A stretch of 64,000 nucleotides of DNA from Rhizobium sp. FY34 (GTDB taxonomy: Bacteria; Pseudomonadota; Alphaproteobacteria; Rhizobiales; Rhizobiaceae). The notes beneath the pieces are model-generated. The model searched no databases and had not been told where the DNA came from. It was given only the letters and a program-made list of their open reading frames with translations. Of this stretch, positions 35,385 to 42,978 are shown in pieces. Made by a program: the position numbers and the translations under genes. The DNA lies in contig NZ_STFZ01000036.1 in NCBI RefSeq assembly GCF_005222845.1, forward strand, positions 303,308 through 367,307. Direction: 5' to 3'. How positions within the stretch are numbered: the stretch's first letter is position 1; every line of letters begins with the position of its first letter.

Positions 35385-35897
35385 CTATTGCCAGCGCTTG
35401 CCATCACCAAGCAGGAAATAGACGAGATCGAGCACCGCGGAGGGCTGTCCGAGCGTGGTCAGGATAGTGTGAACCTGCCCGCGATGGTGGGTCTGGTGGT
35501 TAAAGACATGGGACAGGAGCGGTCCAAGCGGCAGCGCGATCTTATTCGGCGTCGTCACGGGCGTATAGGAAATGATCGCCGAGAGATCGGCATCGGTGAG
35601 GCCGTCCAACCAGTCGACGATGCGCTGGTCTTCTGCGGCACGGGCGGCGCGCAAGTCGGCGAAATTCTCATAGAGAGTGGCGCCCAGCGATGTCGGCACA
35701 TCGCCGGTGCCGGTGAAGCGTTTCAGCCAGATCCGGTCTGCCGCAAGAATATGGTTGAGGGTGCCTTGGGCAGAGCCGAAGAATGCGCCTTTGTCTGCGC
35801 GGAACTCCTCGTCGCTCAGTTGGCCGCAGGCATCGTAAATGCGGGCATTGGCCCAGCAGTTATAATCGGCAAACATTCGGAAATGATTGATCATCAT
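35385..35897 (-). CDS. DinB family protein
   Basis: 170 residues. The four-helix DinB fold is indicated by FRMFADYNCWANARIYDACG, GTLNHILAADRIWLKRFTG and SHVFNHQTHHRGQVHTILTT, which hold the metal-binding histidines. Members are related to mycothiol- and bacillithiol-dependent transferases; the thiol and substrate here are unknown. It lies 48 bp downstream of no partner in the same direction except the ABC-F gene. Confidence 0.88.
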   Translation of the reverse strand: MMINHFRMFADYNCWANARIYDACGQLSDEEFRADKGAFFGSAQGTLNHILAADRIWLKRFTGTGDVPTSLGATLYENFADLRAARAAEDQRIVDWLDGLTDADLSAIISYTPVTTPNKIALPLGPLLSHVFNHQTHHRGQVHTILTTLGQPSAVLDLVYFLLGDGKRWQ

Positions 35898-36037
35898 CTT
35901 TCTCCCGTCATTGGTTGAGATCTGTTCTTACAACGGTGGCGGTCAAAAAGGGGTGATAGTTCCGATGAAATTTCCTGATTTGATCTTCTATGCCCTGCGC
36001 GGTTGAATGACCTCCATTTGCAATGAGGCTACCTGCC

Positions 36038-36721
36038 ATGACCAGACTTCTCTATTCGCTTTGCGGACGTGACGAGAGCCGCCCCTTTTCACCGCATTGC
36101 TGGAAGGCATCGATGGCGCTTGCCCATAAGGGGCTGGATTTCGTCGAAAAGCCGGTGCCGTTTACCCTGGTCCCGACGCTGGAAAACGGATTTTCGAAGA
36201 CCGTGCCGATCCTCAAGGATGGCCAGATACTGATCCGCGACAGTTTTGATATCGCGCTCTATCTGGAAGACACCTATCCGGATCGCCCGACGCTGTTTGG
36301 CGGGGAGGGCGGCAAGGCACTGGCGCGCTTCGTCGAAGGCTTTTCCCAGATGCTCGTTCATCCACTTCTGGCAAGAATTGCGCTGAAGGACATTCACGAT
36401 ATGCTGGACGAGCCTGACCAGGCCTATTTCCGGCAAAGTCGCGAAACGCTGTTTGGCCGCACGTTGGAGGATGTCGTGGCCGGCCGCGATGATGTGCTTG
36501 TCACGCTGCGGGCGCAGCTTGAGCCCATGCGTCACATGCTGAAGTTCCAGCCCTATCTGGGTGGTGAAAGCCCGCTGTTTGCCGATTATATCCTGTTTGG
36601 TGCGTTCCAGTGGGCCCGCATCACCACCGGGCGCGATCTGCTGCCGGCTGGTGATCCGGTTCTTGACTGGTTCGAGCGCTGCCTGGATCTGCATGGGGCC
36701 ATGGGCCGCGCAGTCGCCTGA
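36038..36721 (+). CDS. Glutathione S-transferase-like protein
   Basis: 227 residues. The thioredoxin-like N-terminal domain begins MTRLLYSLCGRDESRPFSPH and contains TVPILKDGQILIRDSFDIAL (the glutathione gamma-glutamyl site Asp-Ser). An all-helical C-terminal domain follows. It resembles the beta-etherase-like/GST group. The start at 36038 has GAGG 9 nt upstream. Substrate is not known. Confidence 0.88.
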   Translation: MTRLLYSLCGRDESRPFSPHCWKASMALAHKGLDFVEKPVPFTLVPTLENGFSKTVPILKDGQILIRDSFDIALYLEDTYPDRPTLFGGEGGKALARFVEGFSQMLVHPLLARIALKDIHDMLDEPDQAYFRQSRETLFGRTLEDVVAGRDDVLVTLRAQLEPMRHMLKFQPYLGGESPLFADYILFGAFQWARITTGRDLLPAGDPVLDWFERCLDLHGAMGRAVA

Positions 36722-36761
36722 CGTTCTCAAGCATGCTGTGGCGGGCTCCCCCGCTGACGAA

Positions 36762-36797
36762 CCGCGAATATGACGGAGCCGTGAAATTCGCGGCTCC
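36762..36797 (+). promoter_or_regulatory. Two overlapping hairpins upstream of ndk
   Basis: CCGCGAAT (36762-36769) pairs with ATTCGCGG (36786-36793), while GGAGCC (36775-36780) pairs with GGCTCC (36792-36797). The right arms overlap, so only one stem can form at a time. This may be a GST transcript end or an attenuator-like leader for ndk. Confidence 0.4.
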
Positions 36798-36867
36798 CCC
36801 TTGTCTTCGTGATTCGGGGCGGCTAAACACCGCCCACTTATCCCTAGACAACCAAGGATTTCTCGCA

Positions 36868-37290
36868 ATGGCGATCGAACGCACTTTCTCCATGATCAAG
36901 CCCGATGCAACGAAGCGCAACCTGACCGGTGCCATCACCAAGGTCTTCGAAGACAATGGCCTGCGCATCATCGCTTCCAAGCGCGTCTGGATGAGCAAGC
37001 GCGAAGCCGAAGGCTTCTACGCCGTTCACAAGGAACGCCCCTTCTTCGGCGAACTGGTTGAAGGCATGACCTCCGGCCCGACGATCGTTCAGGTTCTCGA
37101 AGGCGAAAATGCCATCCTGAAGAACCGCGAAATCATGGGCGCCACCAACCCGGCCAATGCTGACGAAGGCACGATCCGCAAGCAGTTCGCCCTGTCGATC
37201 GGCGAAAATTCGGTTCACGGTTCGGATGCTCCGGAAACCGCTGCCCAGGAAATCGCCTACTGGTTCGCCGAAACCGAAATCGTCGGCTGA
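36868..37290 (+). CDS. ndk: Nucleoside diphosphate kinase
   Basis: 140 residues, starting MAIERTFSMIKPDATKRNLT. The active-site loop GSDAPETAAQEIAYWF follows the phospho-histidine of NSVHGSDAP. It balances NDP and NTP pools through a phosphohistidine intermediate. AAGGA stands about 8 nt upstream of the ATG. A strong terminator follows. Confidence 0.98.
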   Translation: MAIERTFSMIKPDATKRNLTGAITKVFEDNGLRIIASKRVWMSKREAEGFYAVHKERPFFGELVEGMTSGPTIVQVLEGENAILKNREIMGATNPANADEGTIRKQFALSIGENSVHGSDAPETAAQEIAYWFAETEIVG

Positions 37291-37337
37291 TTGCGCGCCG
37301 CCCGGTTCCGGGATGGCAAAGCATAGTTCAATTTGAA

Positions 37338-37380
37338 AAAGCCGCCCGCAGGAAAATCTTGCGGGCGGCTTTCCTGTTTT
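37338..37380 (+). terminator. Rho-independent terminator after ndk
   Basis: A perfect 13-bp stem (AAAGCCGCCCGCA with TGCGGGCGGCTTT) and a 9-nt loop, followed shortly by TTTT. It ends the ndk transcript. Confidence 0.9.
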
Positions 37381-37405
37381 GGTTTTGCCTCACGAGGATC
37401 TTCCC

Positions 37406-38080
37406 ATGCTGCCCTGGATCCAGCTCGATAGCGCGAAAGTGCCCGGCGATACGTCCGAACTGCGCCTGAAGCAGCGCGGCCAGGAATTTTCCATCATGCT
37501 GGGGTCAAACGAGCTGATGAACAGCCGGTTGAGCGGCTCGGAAGAGCAGCTTGCCGTGCTGGCCGAGGAGCGGATCCGGCATCAGAAAAAGCCGTCCGTG
37601 CTGATCGGCGGGCTCGGCATGGGGTTCACATTGCGCGCAGCGCTTGCCGTCCTGCCGGCAGAGGCCGAAATTGTTGTCGCCGAACTCGTGCCGGCGGTGG
37701 TTGCCTGGGCGCGGGGACCGATGGCCGAGGTGTTCCAGGGCTGCCTGAATGATCCGCGCGTGTCGATCCATGTCGGCGATGTCGGCGGGCTCATCCGTGC
37801 ATCGACCGGAAAGTTCGATGCCATCCTACTGGATGTGGACAATGGCCCGGACGGGCTGACGCGCACCAGCAATGACAGCCTCTACGACCACAATGGTCTT
37901 CGTGCGGCGCATACGGCAATTCGACCCAAGGGCGTGCTGGCCGTCTGGTCCTCGGGGCCGGACGAAAAATTCACCCGCCGGTTGAAGGATTGCGGCTTTT
38001 CAGTCGAAGCCCTGAGCGTTCGTGCCAGCACCAAGCGCAGCGGTGCACGGCATGTGATCTGGATGGCCGCAAAGCCCTGA
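37406..38080 (+). CDS. Spermidine synthase-like methyltransferase-fold protein
   Basis: 224 residues from the ATG at 37406, with GAGGA upstream; an earlier in-frame ATG at 37379 lies inside the ndk terminator tail. The Rossmann core shows VLIGGLGMGFTLRAAL, VVAELVPAVVAWARG and FDAILLDVDNGPDGL, the layout of the aminopropyltransferase (SpeE-like) family. The protein is shorter than true spermidine synthases and lacks their N-terminal barrel, so the substrate is open. It ends 2 bp from the stop of the convergent DapA-like gene. Confidence 0.8.
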   Translation: MLPWIQLDSAKVPGDTSELRLKQRGQEFSIMLGSNELMNSRLSGSEEQLAVLAEERIRHQKKPSVLIGGLGMGFTLRAALAVLPAEAEIVVAELVPAVVAWARGPMAEVFQGCLNDPRVSIHVGDVGGLIRASTGKFDAILLDVDNGPDGLTRTSNDSLYDHNGLRAAHTAIRPKGVLAVWSSGPDEKFTRRLKDCGFSVEALSVRASTKRSGARHVIWMAAKP

Positions 38081-38082
38081 CA

Positions 38083-38970
38083 CTATATGGCTGAAAGACC
38101 CTGTAGTGCCTCTTCCAAGCGCGGCATGGCGGCAGAGGGAATGGGCAGCACGGGCCGGGGTGGCGCCGCCTTGAAGAGACCAAGCCTGTCGGCGATCGCA
38201 AACATCACCCGGAAACTGCCATAGTCCTTGAACAGCGCCCAGAGTGGTTCGAAACTCTCGTTGATCTGCCGTGCTTTGGCGGCGTCGCCCGCTTGCGCGG
38301 CACGCGTCATGGCCAAGGCCTGCTGCGGCAAAAGTCCGGCCACCACGCTGTAAAAGGCATCCGCGCCGGCCAGAAGCGCCTCTGCCGCGACCCAGTCGCC
38401 GCTATAGCCGATGGGAAAACCGTTCGGCAGGCGCGCGCGCAGCGACGCAATCTCCGCCTCCAAGCTTGCATCGATCGGCGGCGGCATCTTGATGGTGGCG
38501 ACTGTCGGCAGCGTTGCAAGTCGCACGATCAGATCAAGCCCGAAGGTGAATTTCGTTGTGCCCGGATTGTTGTAGATGACGATCGGCAGATCGGTAACTG
38601 CGGCCACGGCCTCGAAATGCGCAAACACTTCGTCCTGCGTCAGTGGCGTATAGGACATGGGCGCCAGCAGCAGTGCATCGGCGCCACCGGCCTTTGCGTC
38701 GCGGGCCAGCGCCATGACTTCGTCGGTGCGCAGGGCGCCAATGCCGACGATGAGCGGAATGCGCCCCGCCACACTCTCGGCAGCGGCCTCAACCGCCCGC
38801 CGGCGCTCGGACCGCGACAGATAGGCATAGCCGCCGGTACTCCCCAGAAGCCCGATCGAATCGACTTTTGCCGCCGCCAGTCGTTCGGCCAGACGCGCCA
38901 CGGCATCGGTATCGACGATGCCGCTGTCATCGGTCGGGGTGGACGGAAAGGCGGAGAGACCACGGAACAT
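38083..38970 (-). CDS. Dihydrodipicolinate synthase family (DapA-like) aldolase
   Basis: 295 residues with a TIM-barrel of the DHDPS/NAL family. The motifs GSTGGYAYLSRSERRRAVEA, LPIVIYNNPGTTKF (catalytic Tyr) and VATIKMPPPID (Schiff-base Lys) are present. It is likely a pyruvate- or 2-oxoacid-dependent aldolase or dehydratase; genuine lysine biosynthesis is unlikely because the substrate-binding Arg context of DapA is not evident. Nothing in the neighbourhood points to a pathway. Confidence 0.85.
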   Translation of the reverse strand: MFRGLSAFPSTPTDDSGIVDTDAVARLAERLAAAKVDSIGLLGSTGGYAYLSRSERRRAVEAAAESVAGRIPLIVGIGALRTDEVMALARDAKAGGADALLLAPMSYTPLTQDEVFAHFEAVAAVTDLPIVIYNNPGTTKFTFGLDLIVRLATLPTVATIKMPPPIDASLEAEIASLRARLPNGFPIGYSGDWVAAEALLAGADAFYSVVAGLLPQQALAMTRAAQAGDAAKARQINESFEPLWALFKDYGSFRVMFAIADRLGLFKAAPPRPVLPIPSAAMPRLEEALQGLSAI

Positions 38971-39037
38971 GTTGCACCCTCATCTGGCAATTGCTGTCTG
39001 TGGTAGCACCGGTACGACGCGGCGTGAAGACGGCGGT

Positions 39038-39538
39038 TCAGGCCGGGCAATCCTGCACCGGTGAAAGATCCACTACGCCGCCGGCCTTGAACACCTTCGG
39101 GTTCATGTCATAGGCCGGACCAACGACGATGGAATTGGCCGGCAGGATGCTTTGGTCGATTGTGGCAAGCACCTTGGTTTCAAGCTGTTGCACAATCTTG
39201 CCCTGCGCATCGGCCAGATCGATCTTCACCGCGTAGGATCGCCCCTCGCGCACACATTGCAGGTCCGGGCTTTCCAGCACGATCTTCTCCATCTTCGGAA
39301 AGAGTTTTGCCTCGCTGACCAGCATGTCGCCGCCGCGCGGGTTCTCAAAACGGGCAATCGCCACACCGCCTTCCGGAAGGGGCGCGGTCGTGCGCAGCGT
39401 TACCACGTAATTGGCCTTGGAAAGCCGGTAGTTGAAGACGAAGAGATGGCCGGAAAATTCCGCCAGCTTGCCCACCTCGCGTTGGCAGGCGGCGGCCAGA
39501 AGCGCAACAGCGCCGAGCATTGCAATCCTCATCTTCAT
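39038..39538 (-). CDS. Putative lipoprotein of unknown function
   Basis: 166 residues. The N-terminus MKMRIAMLGAVALLAAACQR is a lipoprotein signal with lipobox LAAAC; the modified Cys would be residue 18. The rest is beta-rich with no family I recognise. Its start overlaps the stop of the CGNR regulator (ATGA), so the pair is co-translated. Function is unknown. Confidence 0.8.
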   Translation of the reverse strand: MKMRIAMLGAVALLAAACQREVGKLAEFSGHLFVFNYRLSKANYVVTLRTTAPLPEGGVAIARFENPRGGDMLVSEAKLFPKMEKIVLESPDLQCVREGRSYAVKIDLADAQGKIVQQLETKVLATIDQSILPANSIVVGPAYDMNPKVFKAGGVVDLSPVQDCPA

Positions 39539-40083
39539 TCCGCTTCTCCTGTTTTACGCTTGTAGTGGCGGGCCGCCTTGGCGCGATTGCCGCAGACGGC
39601 CATGTCGCACCAGAAACGGCTCTTGTTCTTCGATCGGTCGAGAAACAGCCAGCCGCAATGGCCGCAGATCTTCAGGCGCTCAGGCTCGGGCAGTGCCAGA
39701 AGCCGCAGCGCCGAATGCACGGTCGCGGCCTCAAGCCCCTTGGCGTCCGGGTTCTGCCGCAGCAGCAATGCCGCCTGTTCCAGAAGATCGGCCAGAAGCA
39801 GCGCCTGCGGCTGATGGTTTACGACTGCGCGAAAATGCCGGTCTATGGCCTCCCGCAAGGCCAGGAATGCCGTCTCGTTTTCAGCCCTTATCGGTGCGAT
39901 CTCGCCAAACAGAGCGCGCTCGGCGGAAAATTCGCAGGCCGCCGGCGCAAAGGTCTGCAACTGCTCGGGCACGGCAAAGCGGTCCAGACTGCGCGCTGCG
40001 TCGAACCGCAGGATCACGCTGTTGGCGACATCCAGCGCCAGCGCGCCGCCGGCAAAACGGTGTGGGGTCCAGGAAAAGCTCAT
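39535..40083 (-). CDS. CGNR zinc-finger (ABATE domain) transcriptional regulator
   Basis: 182 residues. The N-terminal ABATE region includes GGALALDVANSVILRFDAAR; the C-terminal zinc finger is ICGHCGWLFLDRSKNKSRFW followed by CDMAVCGNRAKAARHYKR, with four cysteines and the CGNR motif. Such proteins are predicted stress-linked regulators. It is divergent from the LivH-type permease gene, 57 bp apart, with an inverted repeat between, and is coupled to the downstream lipoprotein. Confidence 0.9.
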   Translation of the reverse strand: MSFSWTPHRFAGGALALDVANSVILRFDAARSLDRFAVPEQLQTFAPAACEFSAERALFGEIAPIRAENETAFLALREAIDRHFRAVVNHQPQALLLADLLEQAALLLRQNPDAKGLEAATVHSALRLLALPEPERLKICGHCGWLFLDRSKNKSRFWCDMAVCGNRAKAARHYKRKTGEAE

Positions 40084-40090
40084 GACTTAA

Positions 40091-40122
40091 TATAACTGGT
40101 AAAAGCTATTTTGATAGTTATA
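40091..40122. promoter_or_regulatory. Inverted repeat in the CGNR/permease divergent promoter
   Basis: TATAACT (40091-40097) and AGTTATA (40116-40122) are perfect 7-bp arms with an 18-nt spacer. They sit in the short gap between divergent start codons and so could be an operator for the CGNR protein, covering both promoters. Binding is inferred. Confidence 0.45.
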
Positions 40123-40140
40123 ATTTCATGTGGAGGTTTC

Positions 40141-41037
40141 ATGTTCTACGCGCTTCAACAATCGATGAACGGATTGCCGCTGGCCGCGCTCTATGCCGCG
40201 CTCGCCTTCGGCTATTCGCTGGCCTTTGCGATCACCAAGCGGGCGGATGTCACCTATGGCGCGCTGTTTGCCTTTTCCGGCCATGTGTTCCTGCTGCTGG
40301 CGCATATGGGCTGGAACCGGCTCTTCCTCACCTTTCCGGCAGCGCTTGGGCTGGCAGCGCTCGGAGCGATCATCGTGACGACCGGATGCGGCGCCTTGAT
40401 CGGCCGGCGGATCGTCGCGCCCTTGGCCACGAGAACGCCGAATGCGCTCACCGTCGCCTCGCTGGGTCTGGCGCTGGTACTGATGGAGGCGGCGCGGCTC
40501 CTGTCCGGCACGCGGGAACTCTGGTTGCCGCCCTTCCTCAACGAGCAAATTACCCTCTGGCAAAGCGGCGCCCAGACCGTCAGCCTGACAGAAGTTCAGG
40601 CTCTGGTCGTTGCGGTTCTGCTGCTGTTGGTGGGTGCAGGCAGCGTCTTTCTCGCCATCAGTCGCTGGGGCCGCCAGTGGCGTGCGGTGGCGCAAGATCC
40701 CCTGGCCTCGGAGCTTTGCGGTATCAGCGCCCGCGCTGTGGCTGCCAGTGCCTATGCTGGAGCCGCTTTCGTCGCCTGCCTTTGCGGTATTCTTGCCAGC
40801 GCCCATTACGGCACGATGGATTTCGGCGCAGGCCTCGTCTTCGGTCTGAAGGTTGTGCTGATTGCAGCGGCGGGCGGCCATGCCTATCCGGCCCGTGCGG
40901 CACTTGGTGCAGCCCTGATGGGCTTTGCCGAAACACTGTGGAGCGGCTATGGCCCGGTCATCTGGCGGGATGTGGCGGTCTTTTCAGGGCTTGTTGTTCT
41001 GCTCATCGTCACCCGGCGGGAGCAGATGCTGAAATGA
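40141..41037 (+). CDS. Branched-chain amino acid-type ABC permease (LivH-like), unaccompanied
   Basis: 298 residues from the ATG at 40141, preceded by GGAGG. About eight hydrophobic segments and the motif AALYAALAFGYSLAFAITKR fit the LivH family of inner membrane permeases. LivH normally works with LivM, two ATPases and a binding protein; none of these is nearby. The 3' end overlaps the convergent GNAT gene by 29 bp. It may use partners encoded elsewhere or have a different role. Confidence 0.85.
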   Translation: MFYALQQSMNGLPLAALYAALAFGYSLAFAITKRADVTYGALFAFSGHVFLLLAHMGWNRLFLTFPAALGLAALGAIIVTTGCGALIGRRIVAPLATRTPNALTVASLGLALVLMEAARLLSGTRELWLPPFLNEQITLWQSGAQTVSLTEVQALVVAVLLLLVGAGSVFLAISRWGRQWRAVAQDPLASELCGISARAVAASAYAGAAFVACLCGILASAHYGTMDFGAGLVFGLKVVLIAAAGGHAYPARAALGAALMGFAETLWSGYGPVIWRDVAVFSGLVVLLIVTRREQMLK

Positions 41038-41545
41038 TTGGTGTCAGCGGATTGACGATGTCGTAGATTATCTGAGGTTCCCCGAACCGCTCGACGGTTC
41101 CGGCCTCGCGCATGCCAAGCCGTTCGAGGAGGGAGCGGGAGGCCCGGTTTGCAGCCTGGGTCTCGCTGACCAGGCGGGGCAGTCCTAGGATATCGAAAGC
41201 GTGTCGGAGCACCGCCTGCGTGCATTCAAACGCGAAGCCCAATCCCCAGTAAGCCGGCAGAAATTGGTAGGACAGCTCACGATCGCTCTCATTGTGATGA
41301 GGAGCGACAGTGACAAGTCCAATGCAACCCGCCTCTTTCTGTTCGCGAAGCCGAACGGCCCATGCCAGGCTGAGCGTATTTCCGAAGATCAGTGCCTCGG
41401 CGCTTGCCTTGGCTACCATCTCCTTCTGAGGGCCTCCCAGAAACTGCCTCACGGCAGGATCGGTTTTAAGGTCGATGAGGCCGTCCCGGTCATGCGCCGT
41501 CAGCGGTCGAAGAATACATTGGGCAGTGAAAAGTATCGGAATCAT
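41009..41545 (-). CDS. GNAT family N-acetyltransferase (RimJ-like)
   Basis: 178 residues. It shows CILRPLTAHDRDGLIDLK, GCIGLVTVAPHHNESDRELS and the acetyl-CoA-binding region AYWGLGFAFECTQAVLRHAF, then ANRASRSLLERLGMREAGTV. This is the RimJ/RimL-like GNAT branch that acetylates protein N-termini or small amines. The substrate is unknown. Its last codons are antisense to the end of the permease gene. Confidence 0.88.
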   Translation of the reverse strand: MIPILFTAQCILRPLTAHDRDGLIDLKTDPAVRQFLGGPQKEMVAKASAEALIFGNTLSLAWAVRLREQKEAGCIGLVTVAPHHNESDRELSYQFLPAYWGLGFAFECTQAVLRHAFDILGLPRLVSETQAANRASRSLLERLGMREAGTVERFGEPQIIYDIVNPLTPIISASAPAG

Positions 41546-41575
41546 ACCCGTTCCCGCCGTTCTATCATCCAGCTG

Positions 41576-42037
41576 TCAGCGCCACTTGTCGCGCGCCGCA
41601 TCATCGGCATCCTTTGCCGAGACCCAGAAGCCGGTCGATCCATCCGCCAGATGCTCCTTCTTCCAGAAGGGCGCGGCGGTTTTCAGGAAATCCATGACGA
41701 AATTGGCGCCATCAAAGGCAGCCTGCCGGTGCGGCGCGCAGGCCACGACCAGCACGATCGTGTCGCCCGGCGCAATCTTGCCATAGCGGTGGATGGCGGT
41801 GAGCCCGAGCAACGAGAAGCGCTCGATGGCTTCAAGGCCGATGCGGCGCATCTCAGCCTCCGCCATGCCGGGATAATGTTCCAGTTCCAGCGCCTCAAGG
41901 CTGCCGCCTTCATCGCGGCAGAGACCGGTGAAGCTGACCACGGCGCCGATATCCTGGCGTCCGGCGGTCAGTGCGTCGATCTCCATTTGGAGGTCGAATC
42001 TGTCAGCCTGGACACGGATAGTCGGTATCGTCGTCAT
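41576..42037 (-). CDS. moaE: Molybdopterin synthase catalytic subunit
   Basis: 153 residues. It has VSFTGLCRDEGGSLEALELE and ALEHYPGMAEAEM-type features, plus VACAPHRQAAFDGANFVMDF and the lysine region FWKKEHL with the catalytic Lys. With MoaD it adds sulfur to precursor Z to form molybdopterin. It lies 7 bp after moaD and downstream of pgsA, a typical rhizobial order. Confidence 0.95.
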   Translation of the reverse strand: MTTIPTIRVQADRFDLQMEIDALTAGRQDIGAVVSFTGLCRDEGGSLEALELEHYPGMAEAEMRRIGLEAIERFSLLGLTAIHRYGKIAPGDTIVLVVACAPHRQAAFDGANFVMDFLKTAAPFWKKEHLADGSTGFWVSAKDADDAARDKWR

Positions 42038-42044
42038 GGCGTCT

Positions 42045-42302
42045 TCACCCGCCGGTCATCGGCGGGAAGATGCCGATTTCGCGGGCGCCGGCAATCGGCT
42101 CGTCATGGTCGATATGTTCCTGGTTGACGGCAACCCGGATCACCTCGGGATATTGCAGCGCCGCCTCATAGCCTTCGCCGAGCGTCTTCAGATAGTTGAG
42201 CAGGTCACGGGCCGTCACGACGCTGTCGGGAAGCTCGATTTCCTCTTCCGGCTTGTCGATGCGCTCGCGCACCCAGGCGAAATAGACGAGCTTGACCATC
42301 AT
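42045..42302 (-). CDS. moaD: Molybdopterin synthase sulfur carrier subunit
   Basis: 85 residues with a ubiquitin-like fold and a C-terminal Gly-Gly (IFPPMTGG) that carries the thiocarboxylate. The middle reads DLLNYLKTLGEGYEAALQYP. The start overlaps the pgsA stop (ATGA); a second ATG follows at once (42299). Confidence 0.95.
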   Translation of the reverse strand: MMVKLVYFAWVRERIDKPEEEIELPDSVVTARDLLNYLKTLGEGYEAALQYPEVIRVAVNQEHIDHDEPIAGAREIGIFPPMTGG

Positions 42303-42886
42303 TCCTCATCCACCAGATGTTTGACGCCAGCCTTGAAATAATCATAGCCGGTATAGAAGGTCAGAAGCGCTGCAAACCACAGAAGGGCAATGCCCATCTG
42401 CGTCGTATAGGGCAGCACTTTGTCGCCGGCAGGGCCGGCCAGCAGGAAGGCGATCGACACCATCTGTATCGTCGTCTTCCACTTGGCAATGCGGGTCACA
42501 GGCACGGACACCTTCAGCGCCGCCAGATATTCGCGCAGGCCCGATACAAGGATTTCACGGCATAGAATCGTGATCGCTGCCCAGAGCGACCAGCCAGCAA
42601 TCGTCTGGTCGGCGGCCAGCAGCAAGAGCACGGCGGCCACCAGCAGTTTGTCAGCAATCGGGTCGAGCATGCGGCCGATATTCGACGTCTGGTTCCAGAT
42701 GCGCGCCAAATAGCCATCGAGATAATCGGTAATGGACGCGACAGCGAACAGGACGAGCGCCGTCCAGCGCGCCACATCGGAGCTTTCCAGTTGCCCTTCG
42801 ATAAAGAAACAGCCGACAATCACCGGGACGGCGACGATGCGCGCATAGGTCAGGAGATTGGGAATGTTGTATGCGCGCGATGCCAT
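42299..42886 (-). CDS. pgsA: CDP-diacylglycerol-glycerol-3-phosphate phosphatidyltransferase
   Basis: About 195 residues, membrane-embedded. The CDP-alcohol phosphotransferase signature D-G-x2-A-R-x8-G-x3-D-x3-D is complete within TDYLDGYLARIWNQTSNIGR and MLDPIADK. It makes phosphatidylglycerophosphate, precursor of phosphatidylglycerol and cardiolipin. I start at the ATG at 42886; a TTG two codons upstream (42892) lies closer to the AAGGA site and may be used. Confidence 0.93.
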   Translation of the reverse strand: MASRAYNIPNLLTYARIVAVPVIVGCFFIEGQLESSDVARWTALVLFAVASITDYLDGYLARIWNQTSNIGRMLDPIADKLLVAAVLLLLAADQTIAGWSLWAAITILCREILVSGLREYLAALKVSVPVTRIAKWKTTIQMVSIAFLLAGPAGDKVLPYTTQMGIALLWFAALLTFYTGYDYFKAGVKHLVDEE

Positions 42887-42978
42887 GGTCAATCTGTATC
42901 CTTGGATATGCGTCTAGTTGATGCCTGGAAGCCGAAGCGTCAACTCCATTTCGCGCAGAAAGATGTCCTTATGGTGCA

